Source: Aureivirga sp. CE67
Lineage (GTDB): Bacteria > Bacteroidota > Bacteroidia > Flavobacteriales > Flavobacteriaceae
Length of the DNA: 64,000 bases
Assembly: GCF_015767245.1 (NCBI RefSeq)
Contig: NZ_JADOTV010000002.1
Span: forward strand, 124,001 to 188,000
Reading direction: 5' to 3'
Shown here piece after piece: positions 8,740 to 19,990 of the stretch; positions within the stretch are counted from its first letter, which is position 1; every line of letters begins with the position of its first letter. A program made the translations under genes and the position numbers. The notes beneath the pieces were generated by a model. It searched no databases, was not told where the DNA came from, and was given only the letters and a program-made list of their open reading frames with translations.

Positions 8740-11700
8740 ATGAAGAATATTACTTTTCGCAAAATTAAAAGCCGGTCAATTTTATTGCTTTTATTTTTTT
8801 GTTTTTATTTCTATGACGGCGTCTATGCGCAGTGTCCTACCGAGATTTCTGCGTCGCCAACAAGCCCTAGTGCAATACAAGAAGATGTAACTTTTAGTTT
8901 GTCAAATGCACAAGGAGGATTTAATATGGATGCAATTCCGGGAGGGTGGTCCCAAATATATGGAACAGCTGGAGTTCATTCTAATTCAGAATGTAAACCT
9001 TCGTATGATGGAGGAAATTTCTATTGGGTTGGTGAGTCTCTTACAGGTCCTGATTATAGAGATATAATTTCAACTTCTTATGATTTTTCCGGTTCAGGAG
9101 CTATGATAACTTTTTATATGAAGTTTGCTGGAGGTGGAGATTCAGGATCAAATTGTGAAACTTTAGATCCAAATGAAGGAATTGAGTTACAATATAACAC
9201 TGGAAGTGGATGGGTTCCTTTTGCAGATTTTGATCCAAATGATGGAACGGGTAATGATTATGTAAATTGGAATCAATATGAAGTTTATTTACCAGCTGTA
9301 GCAAGAACAGCATCTACGCAAATTAGATGGCATCAAAAATTAACAAGTGGTGCAACTAATGACTATTGGGGATTAGATGATATTCGTTTTTATAAAGATG
9401 TTCAATGGACAATTGATGGAGCACCCGTTACAATTGGAGCTGGAGAAACACCATTTTCTTTTCAAGAAACATTTACAACTCCTGGAGTTAAAAATATCGT
9501 AGTATCTGGTACAGTGTTTAATTTTGATGGTTCAGAATGTTCATTTGCTAGTTCTATGCAATATACAGCTGTACAACCATCAGTCACAACTACTGTAACA
9601 AGTTCAGGGGATTCTTCTATTGGAGATACTGCAATGATGGCTTTGAATGTTCAGAATACTTCAACAGTTACTATTTCAGGAGTAGACGTTGCTTTAACTT
9701 TTGGAGATGATTTGGCACCTGACTTTACAGGGATGCCTAATATTACTCTAGGAAATCCTGCTACTGTAAATGTTCCAGATATTTTACCTGGAGACACTTA
9801 TGTTTTAAACATACCAGTATTCTTAAAAGAGCCTTCAGATGCTAATTCAAATGGAGATTACTATGATGATAATAGTTTTGATGTAAATGTTCAAACAACA
9901 CAAACTACTTATGGTATTTCGAATAGTTTTGTTCATGAATTTTCAGCAAAATATACAGATATAGAGTTTAATGTAACAGCATTTACAGATGGTAGTCCAA
10001 CTGCAGATTATCAAGTTACTTTTGAAATTCAAAATAATGGTTCTCATAATGCAACGGAACTTTATGCAAATTTATTTGTTCCTTCTGGTTTTGATTATGT
10101 TTCATCTAGTCCAGATGCAGGAACATCTTATAATGGTGTTTGGACTATTGGAGCTTTAAATCCTAGTAATAGTGTAGCAATTACATTGTTTTTAGATAGA
10201 AATTTAAGTGGTAATTATCAAATTTTAGGAGAAGCATTCTTGAAACAACATGATTGGGATTATGCTAATAATGCTGTGAGTGCAGAACTTCCACCAATAG
10301 TTGATTTACAAGGAGATGTTTCTTTTTTAGAGCCAGTCCCTACTACTACTTATTATGGACAGGAAATTGATTTAATAGTAAGTGTTACAAATCAAGGAAA
10401 TGCAGATTCTGGAATTATTACCGTTGATGAATTAGTTCCTGATGGATATGATATTGTAGCTTATAATTTCCTTGATGGTACTTATGATTCTTCTACAGAT
10501 AAATGGGATAATTTTATATTAGAAGCTGGAGAGAATCAGCTTATTGAACTTAAATTAAAAATTAAGACAGATACTGGAAGTTTAGATTATTCGCCAAACA
10601 CATTTGGATCAGATAGTAATGGAAATAATATCAATTTTGGTATTATGCCAAATATTTCACCAACTGCAGCGAGTGATTTAGATATGACTTTTACAGTAAG
10701 TAATCAAAATCCAGAAGTAGGAGAACATGTTGAAATTACTGTTACTTTAACAAATAATGGTCCTTCTAATTCTTTAGCTTCAAATATAATTGTTGATTTT
10801 GGAAAAGGAAATGGTTTAGGGTATACACCTGCAACGCCTAATTTAGCTATTTGGATAGTTCCAACATTAAATTCAGGAGATTCTGAAACAGAAACATTTA
10901 TTCTTGAAGCTTTAGGATTGCCAAATGGAACCGCTCCTGTAGATTATTATGATTTTTGGGCAGAAATTTTATCTGCACCAAATCCAGATTTAGACTCTGA
11001 TTTCTTAAACAATCCAGGTTCACCACCAACAAGTGGAACAGACCCTGCTGCAAATGTGGAAGATGATTTTATATTAACAACATTTACGCCAGTTCCTGTA
11101 GCAAATATGGATATAACGATTACAGATAATAAAGAGTTGTATACTGCTGGAAATACTAATACTTATGATGTTAGAATTCAAAATACTGGTTTAAGTGAAG
11201 CAGAAAATGTGACTATCACATTTAATGATTTTTCACCAATAGGAAGTTCTGAAATTGATTATTCAGGTTCTATAGTAGAAGTTGCAGATGTATCTAATAT
11301 TTTTTTATTAGGAACTACACCAATGACATTTGATAATGGAACAGATATTTCAGATGGATTTACTATAAATGGAATGACATTCCCAGCTGGAAGTGTATTA
11401 GATTTACAAGTGACTATTAGTATTCCAAGTAATTATACGATAGAAGCAGGAAATACACCAAATATTACTATAGAAACTTCAGTAACAACTACAACATTAG
11501 AACAGGATACTAATAATAATGTTGCTTTTGATACAAATTTACCTGATTCAACAGTTGATATTGATTTAGCAATGGAAATTTATGATGGTTCTTTGGTTAA
11601 CCCACCTGTACCTGCAGTTGCTTCCAATGTTAATGTTGGAGATATTGTATTTATTTATATAGAATCAACTAATAATGGGCCTAGTGATGCTAGTGGTGTA

Positions 11701-14700
11701 CAAGTCAGTGATATGTTACCAGATGGATATGCATATTTAGCTCACTTAGCAGATTCAGGAACGTCTTACGATCCAACAACTGGAGTTTGGACTATAAATG
11801 ATTTAGTAGATTCTGATACTAAATATCTAGAAATTGAAGCAACAATTACTTCTACACAGAATTATTTAAATGTTGCTGAAGTAATAAATGTAGATCAGAC
11901 AGATTCAGATTTAACAGATAATGTGGTTTCAAAATCAGTAAATTTAATTGTTACAGATTTAGAAGTGACTTTAGATGATGGAGATGATACTTATACTGCA
12001 GGTGAAACTAAGACTTATAGATTAGTTATAGAAAATAAAGGTCCTGCTACTGCAGAAAATGTGACTATAAAATTTGAGGATTTAACTCCTATTTATTCTT
12101 CTATAAATGAGATTACAGATATTAGTAATGTTTATGACGTAGCAAATCCTCCAATTGAAGATTTAAATGGAAATCCTTCACCTCCAGCTTTGATAGATGA
12201 TGGATTTGTAATTTCAGGATTAACATTTCCTCCAGGAGCAATTTTAGAATTAGATGTAGTTCTTGATATTCCAAGTGATTTTACAGATGGAGCTCCTTTA
12301 GAAGTATTAGTTCAAGTAACAACAGATACTTATGATACTGATATGGGGAATAATGATGCATTTGATGTTGATTTGCCGAACTTAATTTCTGATTTACAAA
12401 TTACGATGGATGATCCAGTATTAGTAGGAGGAGGAGCTCCAACTTTTGTACCTGGAGAAAATTTAGAGTATACAGTAACTGTAAGAAACGATGGGAATAG
12501 TGATGCATCAAATGTAAATGTACAGTTTCCAGTGCCTTCAGGATTTCAATATATCTCAGAGGTATTTGAGTCTTTTAATGGAGCAGTTTGGATTCCTTTT
12601 ACTCCATTGGCTCCAGAAGGATACGATGAAGCAACAGGAGTTTGGACAATTGGAGATTTAGCTTTTGATGAAGAAGTTAGAATAACATTGAGACTTGAAA
12701 TGTTAGCTTCAGGTAATTATATGAATGTTGCTACGGTTTCAGGAAGTGAAACAGACGATGTTCCAGGAAACAACCAAGCGAGTAAAGGAATTTCTTTAGC
12801 AGATGTAGTTGTTGAAATTTTAGATATAAGTGATAATCCAATCAATGATAATGTTCAAACTTTTATTCCAGGACAAGATTTTGTTTATAAAGTAAGAGTT
12901 ACAAATCAATTATCTTTTGGAGGTACTCCAACTTTTGCTCAAAATATAAAAGTTTTAGCACCATTACCAATTAATACGTCATCAAGTGATGTCTCTTGGA
13001 CAAGAGATGGAGGACCAACCAATGCTGGAATGTTAGATGACACGATTACTTCTTTAACTAATAATCCAGCTGGAAATGCTAATAGAGTAGAGTATACGGT
13101 TACCATATCTACACCAAGTGGTATGGATGGTAATTTAATTCAATGGTTAGAAGCGAGTACAGCTTCAGTAGATCTATCTCCTTTATGTAATGTTGGAGCT
13201 TGTTCATTTACTGCAACTCCGGATCCAGATGTGGAATTAGAAATTGAAAGTTATACTTCTGATATGTCAGCAACAACAAATGTTGGAGATGAAGTTGAGT
13301 TTACAATTGAAGTAGAAAACACTGGAGTGAGTGATGCTTTTGACGTTTCAGTAACTAATATTCTTAGTAGTCAATATGAGTTTGTTTCTTATACAACTGA
13401 TCAAGGAGTATATGATACAAATTCAAACACATGGTTTGTTGGAGATTTAGCTTCGAATACACCTATAACTAATAATAATATATTGACTTTAAAAATTAAA
13501 GCAATAATATTACCAACAGGACCACCATATACAAATACTATTACAATTGAAACAAATCCATTGTATAGTACAGACAATCCTGCTGATAATACAGCTACTT
13601 TTACTCCACCTGTAGGAGTGCCAATTCCTTCATCAGATTTAGAAATTAGTCTAGAAGTAAACAATGATGAACCAGAAGTGGGAGATAATGTTACATTTAC
13701 TTTGACAGTTGTTAATAATGGTCCTAGTGTAGCCCAAAATGTTACTATTAGTTCAGTTTTAGGTGTTGGGCTTCCTTTGGTTAATTCACAATCAGCAACA
13801 ATTGGTACACCTTCTCTAGCAACTACAAATAGTGCTGATGATAGTGTAGTGTGGTTAATTACTAGTTTACCGGTTGGTACACCTCAAACTTTAACGTTTG
13901 ATTCTAATGTATTAGCTACAGGACCTTATGATATTATTTCTCAGGTTTCAAGTATGGATGATAATGATCCAGATTCAACACCAGGAAATGCAGGAACAGA
14001 TCCTGATGAGGATGACTCGGTTGCAATGGTCTTAAAACCTAAAAAAGTTGATCTACAATTAATAAGCTCTGTGTTTAGTCAAGATCCAACAGCAGGTGAT
14101 GAGGTAACAGTTACTTTAACTCTAACTAATAATGGACCAAATAATGCTTCTCAAGTTGAGGTGTTAGTTCCAATTCCAGATGGTCTAGAGTATGTTTCTG
14201 ACAACAGTGGAGGTTTACTTAAAGATTTGTTATTAGCAGATTTATCTACTCCAGGAACGGATAATATTTTAGATACATGGGAAGTTGGAAATCTTCAGAA
14301 AAACACGACAACTTCTATAGATATTGTATTTATGGTCTTACCAGATGAAGCAGGGAGTTATGGCTTTACATCGGTAGCAGATGCTTTTGAATATAATACT
14401 GGAGGAACAGGTTCTCAAACTACAGTTACATTTAATACAGTTTCTCAGTTAGCTAATATGACTATTAGTTTAACAGATAATAAAGATACTTACACAGCAG
14501 GAATCCCTAATTCTTATAATTTAATTATTGAGAATTTAGGTCCAAGTTCAGCTACAGAATTACAATTAGCAGTGAATGTTCCTTTAGGAACTACCACTTC
14601 TAATTGGCAAGTTGATGATAATTCAACAAATTTAACAAACTCTGATATAGGTGATTTGATTTTAGGAAATACAATTTCTGGAGTTGATTTTGAATCAGGA

Positions 14701-17700
14701 GGAGTATTAGAATTAAGTTTCGAATTAGATATACCAAGTAGCTATACAGTAACTAATGCTTCAAGTCCAGATATAGAAGTAGAAACATTTATAACTGGAC
14801 TTCCAGGAGTTTTAGCACAAACAACAGATTTGGATACTGCAAATCCTATTGCTGATTTGGAAATCACAAAAGATGTAAGCGATCCTTTAGCTGTTGTAGG
14901 TACTAATGTTGTATTTACAATTGATGTTGAAAACTTTGGTCCAAGTGATGCAAGTGGAATTTTAGTCGAAGATTTACTTCCGAGTGGATATGTTTATGTA
15001 TCAGATAATGGTGGAGGAGATTATGATTCTGGAACTGGAATTTGGAATGTTGGAAATATTGCAAATACAGGAGTTGCTACACTAGAAATTACAGCCACAG
15101 TTCAAGCCACAGGAGAATTTAATAATGTAACAGAAATTGTTTTCTTAAATGAAACAGATCCTGATTGGACAAACAATGTTGTAAACGATGTTATATCTCC
15201 ACAACCAGATGTTGATTTATCAGTTAATTTAACTGTAAATAATACATCCCCATATGCAGGAGATGAACTTACAATTAATGTAGAAATTGTAAATAATGGA
15301 TTAAGTACTGCGACAGGAGTTCAAGTTTTAGATATAGTTAGACCTGGTTATACATATATTAATGATACACCTTCTGCAGGTTTTTGGGATAATACATTAC
15401 AAATTTGGAATGTAGGAAATCTACCAAGTGGACAATCAGAAGTGCTTACATTTAATGTATTAGTAAATGGAGATCAAGGAATAGCTGATCAATATGATAT
15501 TTGTGCGACAATTGATTCAAATGAGCATGATGTAAATGAACAATGTATCACATTAATTCCAGTACAAAATGCTACACTAAAAACAACAGTTACTGATAAT
15601 AAAACAAAATATACTGCAGGTACAGGATTTACAGGTTCACCTTCACAAAATGAAAATATTTATAGAATTGAAGTTGAAAATGAAGGTCCAAGTCCAACAA
15701 GTAATGTATTAATTAATATTAAGATTCCATTTGGAACACAATTGGAATATTTAGATGTTGTTACAGCTGAAACAACAGTTGATATCACAGGTTTAACATC
15801 ATTGCCTGTTACATCATTTAGTGTGAGTAATTTACCAGATGATATAGATTCAATTGATTTAGATGTTGCAACATTAGGTGGAGCACTTAGTTTTGATCCA
15901 GGAGAAAAAATTGTAATTGAAGCAAGAATGGCTATCAATAGTAACTTTACTATTGTGAATGCTGCCTCTCCAAATCTTGATGTAACTGTAGAAGCTACAG
16001 GTTCGGTAACTAATTTAGAACCAAATAAAGCAATTCATACAGATACAGATCATCCAGATCCAATTTCTGATTTAGAAATAACGAAAGTATCAAGTATTGA
16101 TGATCCTGAGGTGGGAGATTTAGTTACTTTTACTTTAGAAGTTACTAATAATGGACCTAGTGATGCTGATGGTATTTTAGTTGAAGAATTATTACCAGAT
16201 GGTTATACTTATGTAACTTATACAGGAAGTGGATATGATCCATTAACAGGAATTTGGAATATTGGAGGTTTAGCAAACGGAGATGCAATAGCAATTGATA
16301 TTGATGCTACTGTAAACGCTTCAGGAAACTATTCTAATGTTACTGCAATTGTAGCTTTAAACCAAACAGATCCTGATTTAACAAATAATATTGTAGAGGA
16401 TGACACAAGTCCAATTCCAGTTGTTGATTTAGAATTATTAATGGAAGTTAATAATGATGAGCCAAACGTTGGAGAGGAAGTTGTCTTTACTTTAACTTTA
16501 TTAAATGGAGGTCCAAGTACAGCTACAGGAATTGAGATAGAAAACTACTTACCTAATGGTTATACTTATGTAAGTGCAAATCCTTCGATGGGAATTTTTA
16601 TTCCAGATGATAATGATGGAGATAATACAGATCAAGATGATTATTGGATTATTCTAGCATTACAAAAGGATGCGACTGCTACGTTGACAATTACTGCAAT
16701 AGTAAATGATGGTAATGCAGCAGGTAGTGCAATAGATTATAATAATTGTGCTGAAATTGTTAGTGTAAACGAAGATGATCCAGATTCTACACCAGATAAT
16801 GGTATTATTGGAGAAGACGATGATGTATGTTCAAGTACAACACCAGTTCAAATATCAGATCTTAAAGTCCAAATGGATGATGGTTTAGTTGTTTATACAG
16901 CTGGAACTCAAATTGAGTATGGAATTATGGTGAAAAATGATGGTCCAAGTACTGCACAAGCTGTTAGGGTTATAAATAATGCTCCAACAGAATCTAATAT
17001 AGTTTCTTGGCAAATTTCTGGTTTTGTAGGAACGCCAACATTACCGATACCAGATAATGGAACAGGGAATATTGATGTATTTATTGAGGACTTAAAACCA
17101 GGAGAAGAAGTATTTTTTGATGTTGTATTATTTTTAGATAGTGACTTCACTACAACAAGACTTGCAAATGGAGATTCTCCTTTATTAGTTAATATTACTA
17201 CAGTAGAATTATACGATACACCAACTGGATCGGCTATTCCTGGTGATTTAGATGAATCAAATAATGTTGCGATAGAAGAAGATTATCCAAACCCAATTTC
17301 AAACTTAGAAATTGTAAAGCAAGTATTTGATGGACCTCAATCAGGAACACCAAATCCAATTACAGAAGCAGAAGTTGGTTCAGATGTTTATTTCTTAATT
17401 GAAGTAGCAAATCCAACACCATCAGACATTACACAGTTCCCTGATGTATTAGAAGGAGGGCCAAGTGATGCAACAGGTGTTATTGCTTATGATTTATTAC
17501 CGACAGGTTATACTTATGTAGGACATTTAACAGATGGTGTTTCATACGATAATGCGACAGGATTATTTAATGTTGGTGATCTTGCAGTTGGAGAAACTAG
17601 ATTTGTAGAAATCCAAGCTACAGTTAATCCAGAAGGAGAATATACTAATATTACAGAAATAACTTCTTTAGATCAAACAGATCCAAATTGGGTTAACAAT

Positions 17701-19977
17701 ACTACAGAAGTAGGAATTGATCCAATTCCAGTGGTTGATTTAAATGTTCTTAAAACAGTAAATAACTTAACACCTTATGTTGGAGACAATGTAGTATTTA
17801 CAATAACGGCTTTCAATGCAGGACCAAGTCCAGCAACAGAAGTTCAGTTAGAGGATTTATTACCATCAGGATTTACAATTGTAAGTACTGCTCCTTCAGT
17901 AGGGCAATTTGATACAACTACTAATGTTTGGTTATTTGATATTTTACCAGCAAATAATACAGCTGTAATGACAATTACTGCAAAAGTTGAAAAAACAACT
18001 GGAACAGTTGATGAATATGAAAACTGTGTGACTATAACTTCAGATGAAGATAATACGCTTCCATTATTAGAAAGTTGTGTTACTCTTGTTCCAATTCAAG
18101 TGGCTGATTTAGCAATTTTCAAAGAAGTAGATAATCTGATTCCAGATGTTGGAGATGAGGTGATTTTTACAATCAAATTAGTTAATGATGGACCAAGTGA
18201 TGCAACGGATGTTGTAGTTTCAGATTTATTACCAGCAGGATTTGACTATGTATCGCATACGCAAACAAATGGTACATATGATGATACTACAGGAAATTGG
18301 TCGATAACTTCAGTACCTTATGATGAAGTAAGTGGGCCAACTATAGAAACTTTAACAATTACAGCTATAGTTACTCCAGATCAAACGCAGCAAGAGTATA
18401 CAAACTGTACTGAAATTGTTGCTTCAAATGAATTTGATCCGGATTCAGATCCTAATAATGGAAATCAAGATCCTCTTGAAGACGATTATGCTTGTGTAGA
18501 AGTATTCCCAACGCAAGTTGTAGATGTAAGTATTGTGAAAGAAGTTGATAATCTTACGCCAAATGTAGGAATGAATGTATTCTTTACACTTACTGTTACA
18601 AATGATGGACCAAGTATGGCTACTGGTTTAGTAGTTACAGACTTACTAGAGTCAGGATTTGATTTTGTAGCATCTAATCCAAGTGTTGGAACTTATAATG
18701 AATATACAGGTTCTTGGGATATCGGAATTTTAGCAGCAGATGCAAGTGTAACTTTAGTAATTGAAGCAACTGTTAATCCTAAAGGAAGTTATCTCAATTG
18801 TTCTGCTATTACAGGATTAAATGAAAAAGATATCGATTCTACAATTAATAATAATAGCGATTTTGAAGATGATGAGTCTTGTGTAATCGATATTGTTCCA
18901 GTTCCACAAGTGGATTTATTTATACTTAAAACTGTAAATAATGAAACACCATATGTTGGAGATAATGTAGTATTCAATATTGTAATTGCAAATGAAGGTC
19001 CTAGTGATGCAACAGCAGTTATAGTTACAGATTTACTTCCAGATGGATATGAATATGTAAGTCATGATGCTTCGGTTGGAGTATATGATCCAGAAACAGG
19101 AGAATGGATTGTAGGAATTATTCCTGCAGGTGAAAGTGAAGGATTCTCAGTAACAGCGGAAGTACTTCCAATTAATAATGTAGTTGATGAATATGTGAAT
19201 TGTGCTGTTATTACGAATGTGTTTGAGGAAGATACAGATCCTTCAAATGATGAGTCTTGTGCAGAAACATATCCTATCAGAGGAGCAGATATTTCATTAA
19301 ACAAAACAGTAAATAATTTAACACCAATGTCGGGTAGTGAGATTACATTTACTGTAGAGGTTAAGAATGATGGTCCAAGTGATGCAAATAATCTTCAAAT
19401 CTATGATTATATAGAATCAGGATTTAGATTCATAGAAGCATCTGCTACAAATGGAACTTATAACGAAAATACTGGTATTTGGAATATTGATACAATTGAA
19501 AACGATGAGACAGCTTTATTATTTGTAAAAGTAGAAGTGCTGCCTACAGGAAGTCATGAAAATATAGCTGAGGTTGTATTTGTTGATGAGTTTGATTTTG
19601 ATTCAACACCAAATAACGGAGATGTGTTCGAGGATGATTATGCGAAAGTAATTATCGAGCCTCAAATTGATCTTGAAATTCCTGATGGATTCTCTCCAAA
19701 CGGAGATGGAATTAATGATGTTTTTGAAATCAAAAACTTAGAAGTTCTTTATCCAAACTTCAGTTATGAAATTTATAATAGATATGGGAATAAAATTTAT
19801 GAATATGCACATAATGGAAATCCAGATCAAAAACCAAGATGGTGGGATGGATATTATGATGGAGACTTCTCATTAGATTCTAATGAAACTCTACCAGCTT
19901 CAACATATTTCTATATAATTAATTTTAATAATGACAATAGAAAACCACAAACAGGTTGGGTGTATTTAAATAAATAA
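8740..19977 (+). CDS. Giant repetitive secreted surface protein: DUF11-type repeats with type B T9SS (gliding-motility-associated) C-terminal domain
   Basis: 3745 residues. It has an unusually long signal peptide (about 1-31, ending VYAQ), a non-repetitive N-terminal region of about 250 residues resembling a lectin or adhesion domain (EGIELQYNTG, YWGLDDIRFYK), and then about 25 tandem units of the DUF11/CARDB immunoglobulin-like class. Their shared core is roughly NxGPSDATGVxVxDLLPxGYxYV, then TGxWxIGxL and a DPDxTNN-type acidic linker. The last ~95 residues (from IPDGFSPNGDGINDVFEI to TGWVYLNK) are a CHU_C/type B T9SS sorting domain. The product should be a very long adhesin-like fibre held at the outer surface. 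Acidic, Asp-rich linkers suggest calcium binding (inference). The porP/sprF-like gene follows 76 bp downstream and a PD40-OmpA gene after that. This trio recurs in Flavobacteria for SprB-like surface proteins. The reading frame is intact despite extensive repetition. Confidence 0.93.
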   Translation: MKNITFRKIKSRSILLLLFFCFYFYDGVYAQCPTEISASPTSPSAIQEDVTFSLSNAQGGFNMDAIPGGWSQIYGTAGVHSNSECKPSYDGGNFYWVGESLTGPDYRDIISTSYDFSGSGAMITFYMKFAGGGDSGSNCETLDPNEGIELQYNTGSGWVPFADFDPNDGTGNDYVNWNQYEVYLPAVARTASTQIRWHQKLTSGATNDYWGLDDIRFYKDVQWTIDGAPVTIGAGETPFSFQETFTTPGVKNIVVSGTVFNFDGSECSFASSMQYTAVQPSVTTTVTSSGDSSIGDTAMMALNVQNTSTVTISGVDVALTFGDDLAPDFTGMPNITLGNPATVNVPDILPGDTYVLNIPVFLKEPSDANSNGDYYDDNSFDVNVQTTQTTYGISNSFVHEFSAKYTDIEFNVTAFTDGSPTADYQVTFEIQNNGSHNATELYANLFVPSGFDYVSSSPDAGTSYNGVWTIGALNPSNSVAITLFLDRNLSGNYQILGEAFLKQHDWDYANNAVSAELPPIVDLQGDVSFLEPVPTTTYYGQEIDLIVSVTNQGNADSGIITVDELVPDGYDIVAYNFLDGTYDSSTDKWDNFILEAGENQLIELKLKIKTDTGSLDYSPNTFGSDSNGNNINFGIMPNISPTAASDLDMTFTVSNQNPEVGEHVEITVTLTNNGPSNSLASNIIVDFGKGNGLGYTPATPNLAIWIVPTLNSGDSETETFILEALGLPNGTAPVDYYDFWAEILSAPNPDLDSDFLNNPGSPPTSGTDPAANVEDDFILTTFTPVPVANMDITITDNKELYTAGNTNTYDVRIQNTGLSEAENVTITFNDFSPIGSSEIDYSGSIVEVADVSNIFLLGTTPMTFDNGTDISDGFTINGMTFPAGSVLDLQVTISIPSNYTIEAGNTPNITIETSVTTTTLEQDTNNNVAFDTNLPDSTVDIDLAMEIYDGSLVNPPVPAVASNVNVGDIVFIYIESTNNGPSDASGVQVSDMLPDGYAYLAHLADSGTSYDPTTGVWTINDLVDSDTKYLEIEATITSTQNYLNVAEVINVDQTDSDLTDNVVSKSVNLIVTDLEVTLDDGDDTYTAGETKTYRLVIENKGPATAENVTIKFEDLTPIYSSINEITDISNVYDVANPPIEDLNGNPSPPALIDDGFVISGLTFPPGAILELDVVLDIPSDFTDGAPLEVLVQVTTDTYDTDMGNNDAFDVDLPNLISDLQITMDDPVLVGGGAPTFVPGENLEYTVTVRNDGNSDASNVNVQFPVPSGFQYISEVFESFNGAVWIPFTPLAPEGYDEATGVWTIGDLAFDEEVRITLRLEMLASGNYMNVATVSGSETDDVPGNNQASKGISLADVVVEILDISDNPINDNVQTFIPGQDFVYKVRVTNQLSFGGTPTFAQNIKVLAPLPINTSSSDVSWTRDGGPTNAGMLDDTITSLTNNPAGNANRVEYTVTISTPSGMDGNLIQWLEASTASVDLSPLCNVGACSFTATPDPDVELEIESYTSDMSATTNVGDEVEFTIEVENTGVSDAFDVSVTNILSSQYEFVSYTTDQGVYDTNSNTWFVGDLASNTPITNNNILTLKIKAIILPTGPPYTNTITIETNPLYSTDNPADNTATFTPPVGVPIPSSDLEISLEVNNDEPEVGDNVTFTLTVVNNGPSVAQNVTISSVLGVGLPLVNSQSATIGTPSLATTNSADDSVVWLITSLPVGTPQTLTFDSNVLATGPYDIISQVSSMDDNDPDSTPGNAGTDPDEDDSVAMVLKPKKVDLQLISSVFSQDPTAGDEVTVTLTLTNNGPNNASQVEVLVPIPDGLEYVSDNSGGLLKDLLLADLSTPGTDNILDTWEVGNLQKNTTTSIDIVFMVLPDEAGSYGFTSVADAFEYNTGGTGSQTTVTFNTVSQLANMTISLTDNKDTYTAGIPNSYNLIIENLGPSSATELQLAVNVPLGTTTSNWQVDDNSTNLTNSDIGDLILGNTISGVDFESGGVLELSFELDIPSSYTVTNASSPDIEVETFITGLPGVLAQTTDLDTANPIADLEITKDVSDPLAVVGTNVVFTIDVENFGPSDASGILVEDLLPSGYVYVSDNGGGDYDSGTGIWNVGNIANTGVATLEITATVQATGEFNNVTEIVFLNETDPDWTNNVVNDVISPQPDVDLSVNLTVNNTSPYAGDELTINVEIVNNGLSTATGVQVLDIVRPGYTYINDTPSAGFWDNTLQIWNVGNLPSGQSEVLTFNVLVNGDQGIADQYDICATIDSNEHDVNEQCITLIPVQNATLKTTVTDNKTKYTAGTGFTGSPSQNENIYRIEVENEGPSPTSNVLINIKIPFGTQLEYLDVVTAETTVDITGLTSLPVTSFSVSNLPDDIDSIDLDVATLGGALSFDPGEKIVIEARMAINSNFTIVNAASPNLDVTVEATGSVTNLEPNKAIHTDTDHPDPISDLEITKVSSIDDPEVGDLVTFTLEVTNNGPSDADGILVEELLPDGYTYVTYTGSGYDPLTGIWNIGGLANGDAIAIDIDATVNASGNYSNVTAIVALNQTDPDLTNNIVEDDTSPIPVVDLELLMEVNNDEPNVGEEVVFTLTLLNGGPSTATGIEIENYLPNGYTYVSANPSMGIFIPDDNDGDNTDQDDYWIILALQKDATATLTITAIVNDGNAAGSAIDYNNCAEIVSVNEDDPDSTPDNGIIGEDDDVCSSTTPVQISDLKVQMDDGLVVYTAGTQIEYGIMVKNDGPSTAQAVRVINNAPTESNIVSWQISGFVGTPTLPIPDNGTGNIDVFIEDLKPGEEVFFDVVLFLDSDFTTTRLANGDSPLLVNITTVELYDTPTGSAIPGDLDESNNVAIEEDYPNPISNLEIVKQVFDGPQSGTPNPITEAEVGSDVYFLIEVANPTPSDITQFPDVLEGGPSDATGVIAYDLLPTGYTYVGHLTDGVSYDNATGLFNVGDLAVGETRFVEIQATVNPEGEYTNITEITSLDQTDPNWVNNTTEVGIDPIPVVDLNVLKTVNNLTPYVGDNVVFTITAFNAGPSPATEVQLEDLLPSGFTIVSTAPSVGQFDTTTNVWLFDILPANNTAVMTITAKVEKTTGTVDEYENCVTITSDEDNTLPLLESCVTLVPIQVADLAIFKEVDNLIPDVGDEVIFTIKLVNDGPSDATDVVVSDLLPAGFDYVSHTQTNGTYDDTTGNWSITSVPYDEVSGPTIETLTITAIVTPDQTQQEYTNCTEIVASNEFDPDSDPNNGNQDPLEDDYACVEVFPTQVVDVSIVKEVDNLTPNVGMNVFFTLTVTNDGPSMATGLVVTDLLESGFDFVASNPSVGTYNEYTGSWDIGILAADASVTLVIEATVNPKGSYLNCSAITGLNEKDIDSTINNNSDFEDDESCVIDIVPVPQVDLFILKTVNNETPYVGDNVVFNIVIANEGPSDATAVIVTDLLPDGYEYVSHDASVGVYDPETGEWIVGIIPAGESEGFSVTAEVLPINNVVDEYVNCAVITNVFEEDTDPSNDESCAETYPIRGADISLNKTVNNLTPMSGSEITFTVEVKNDGPSDANNLQIYDYIESGFRFIEASATNGTYNENTGIWNIDTIENDETALLFVKVEVLPTGSHENIAEVVFVDEFDFDSTPNNGDVFEDDYAKVIIEPQIDLEIPDGFSPNGDGINDVFEIKNLEVLYPNFSYEIYNRYGNKIYEYAHNGNPDQKPRWWDGYYDGDFSLDSNETLPASTYFYIINFNNDNRKPQTGWVYLNK
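14452..18100 (+). repeat. Three tandem super-repeats (A-B-C domain triplets) inside the giant gene
   Basis: Three consecutive modules of about 1.1-1.3 kb start near 14452, 15571 and 16855. Each runs: an A domain opening with a TDN/DDG then YTAG motif; a B domain opening ADLEITK, SDLEITK or SNLEIVK; and a C domain opening VDLxxxxxVNN. After 18100 only C-type domains continue. The order is seen in the translation; the boundaries are approximate. Confidence 0.7.
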
Positions 19978-19990
19978 GATATAAATCTGA

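Noticed and set aside
13401-19304. Several antisense open frames inside the giant gene
   Set aside because: They arise because the repeat units keep the same stop-free antisense pattern; their lengths and positions follow the repeats. No start or promoter signals were seen.
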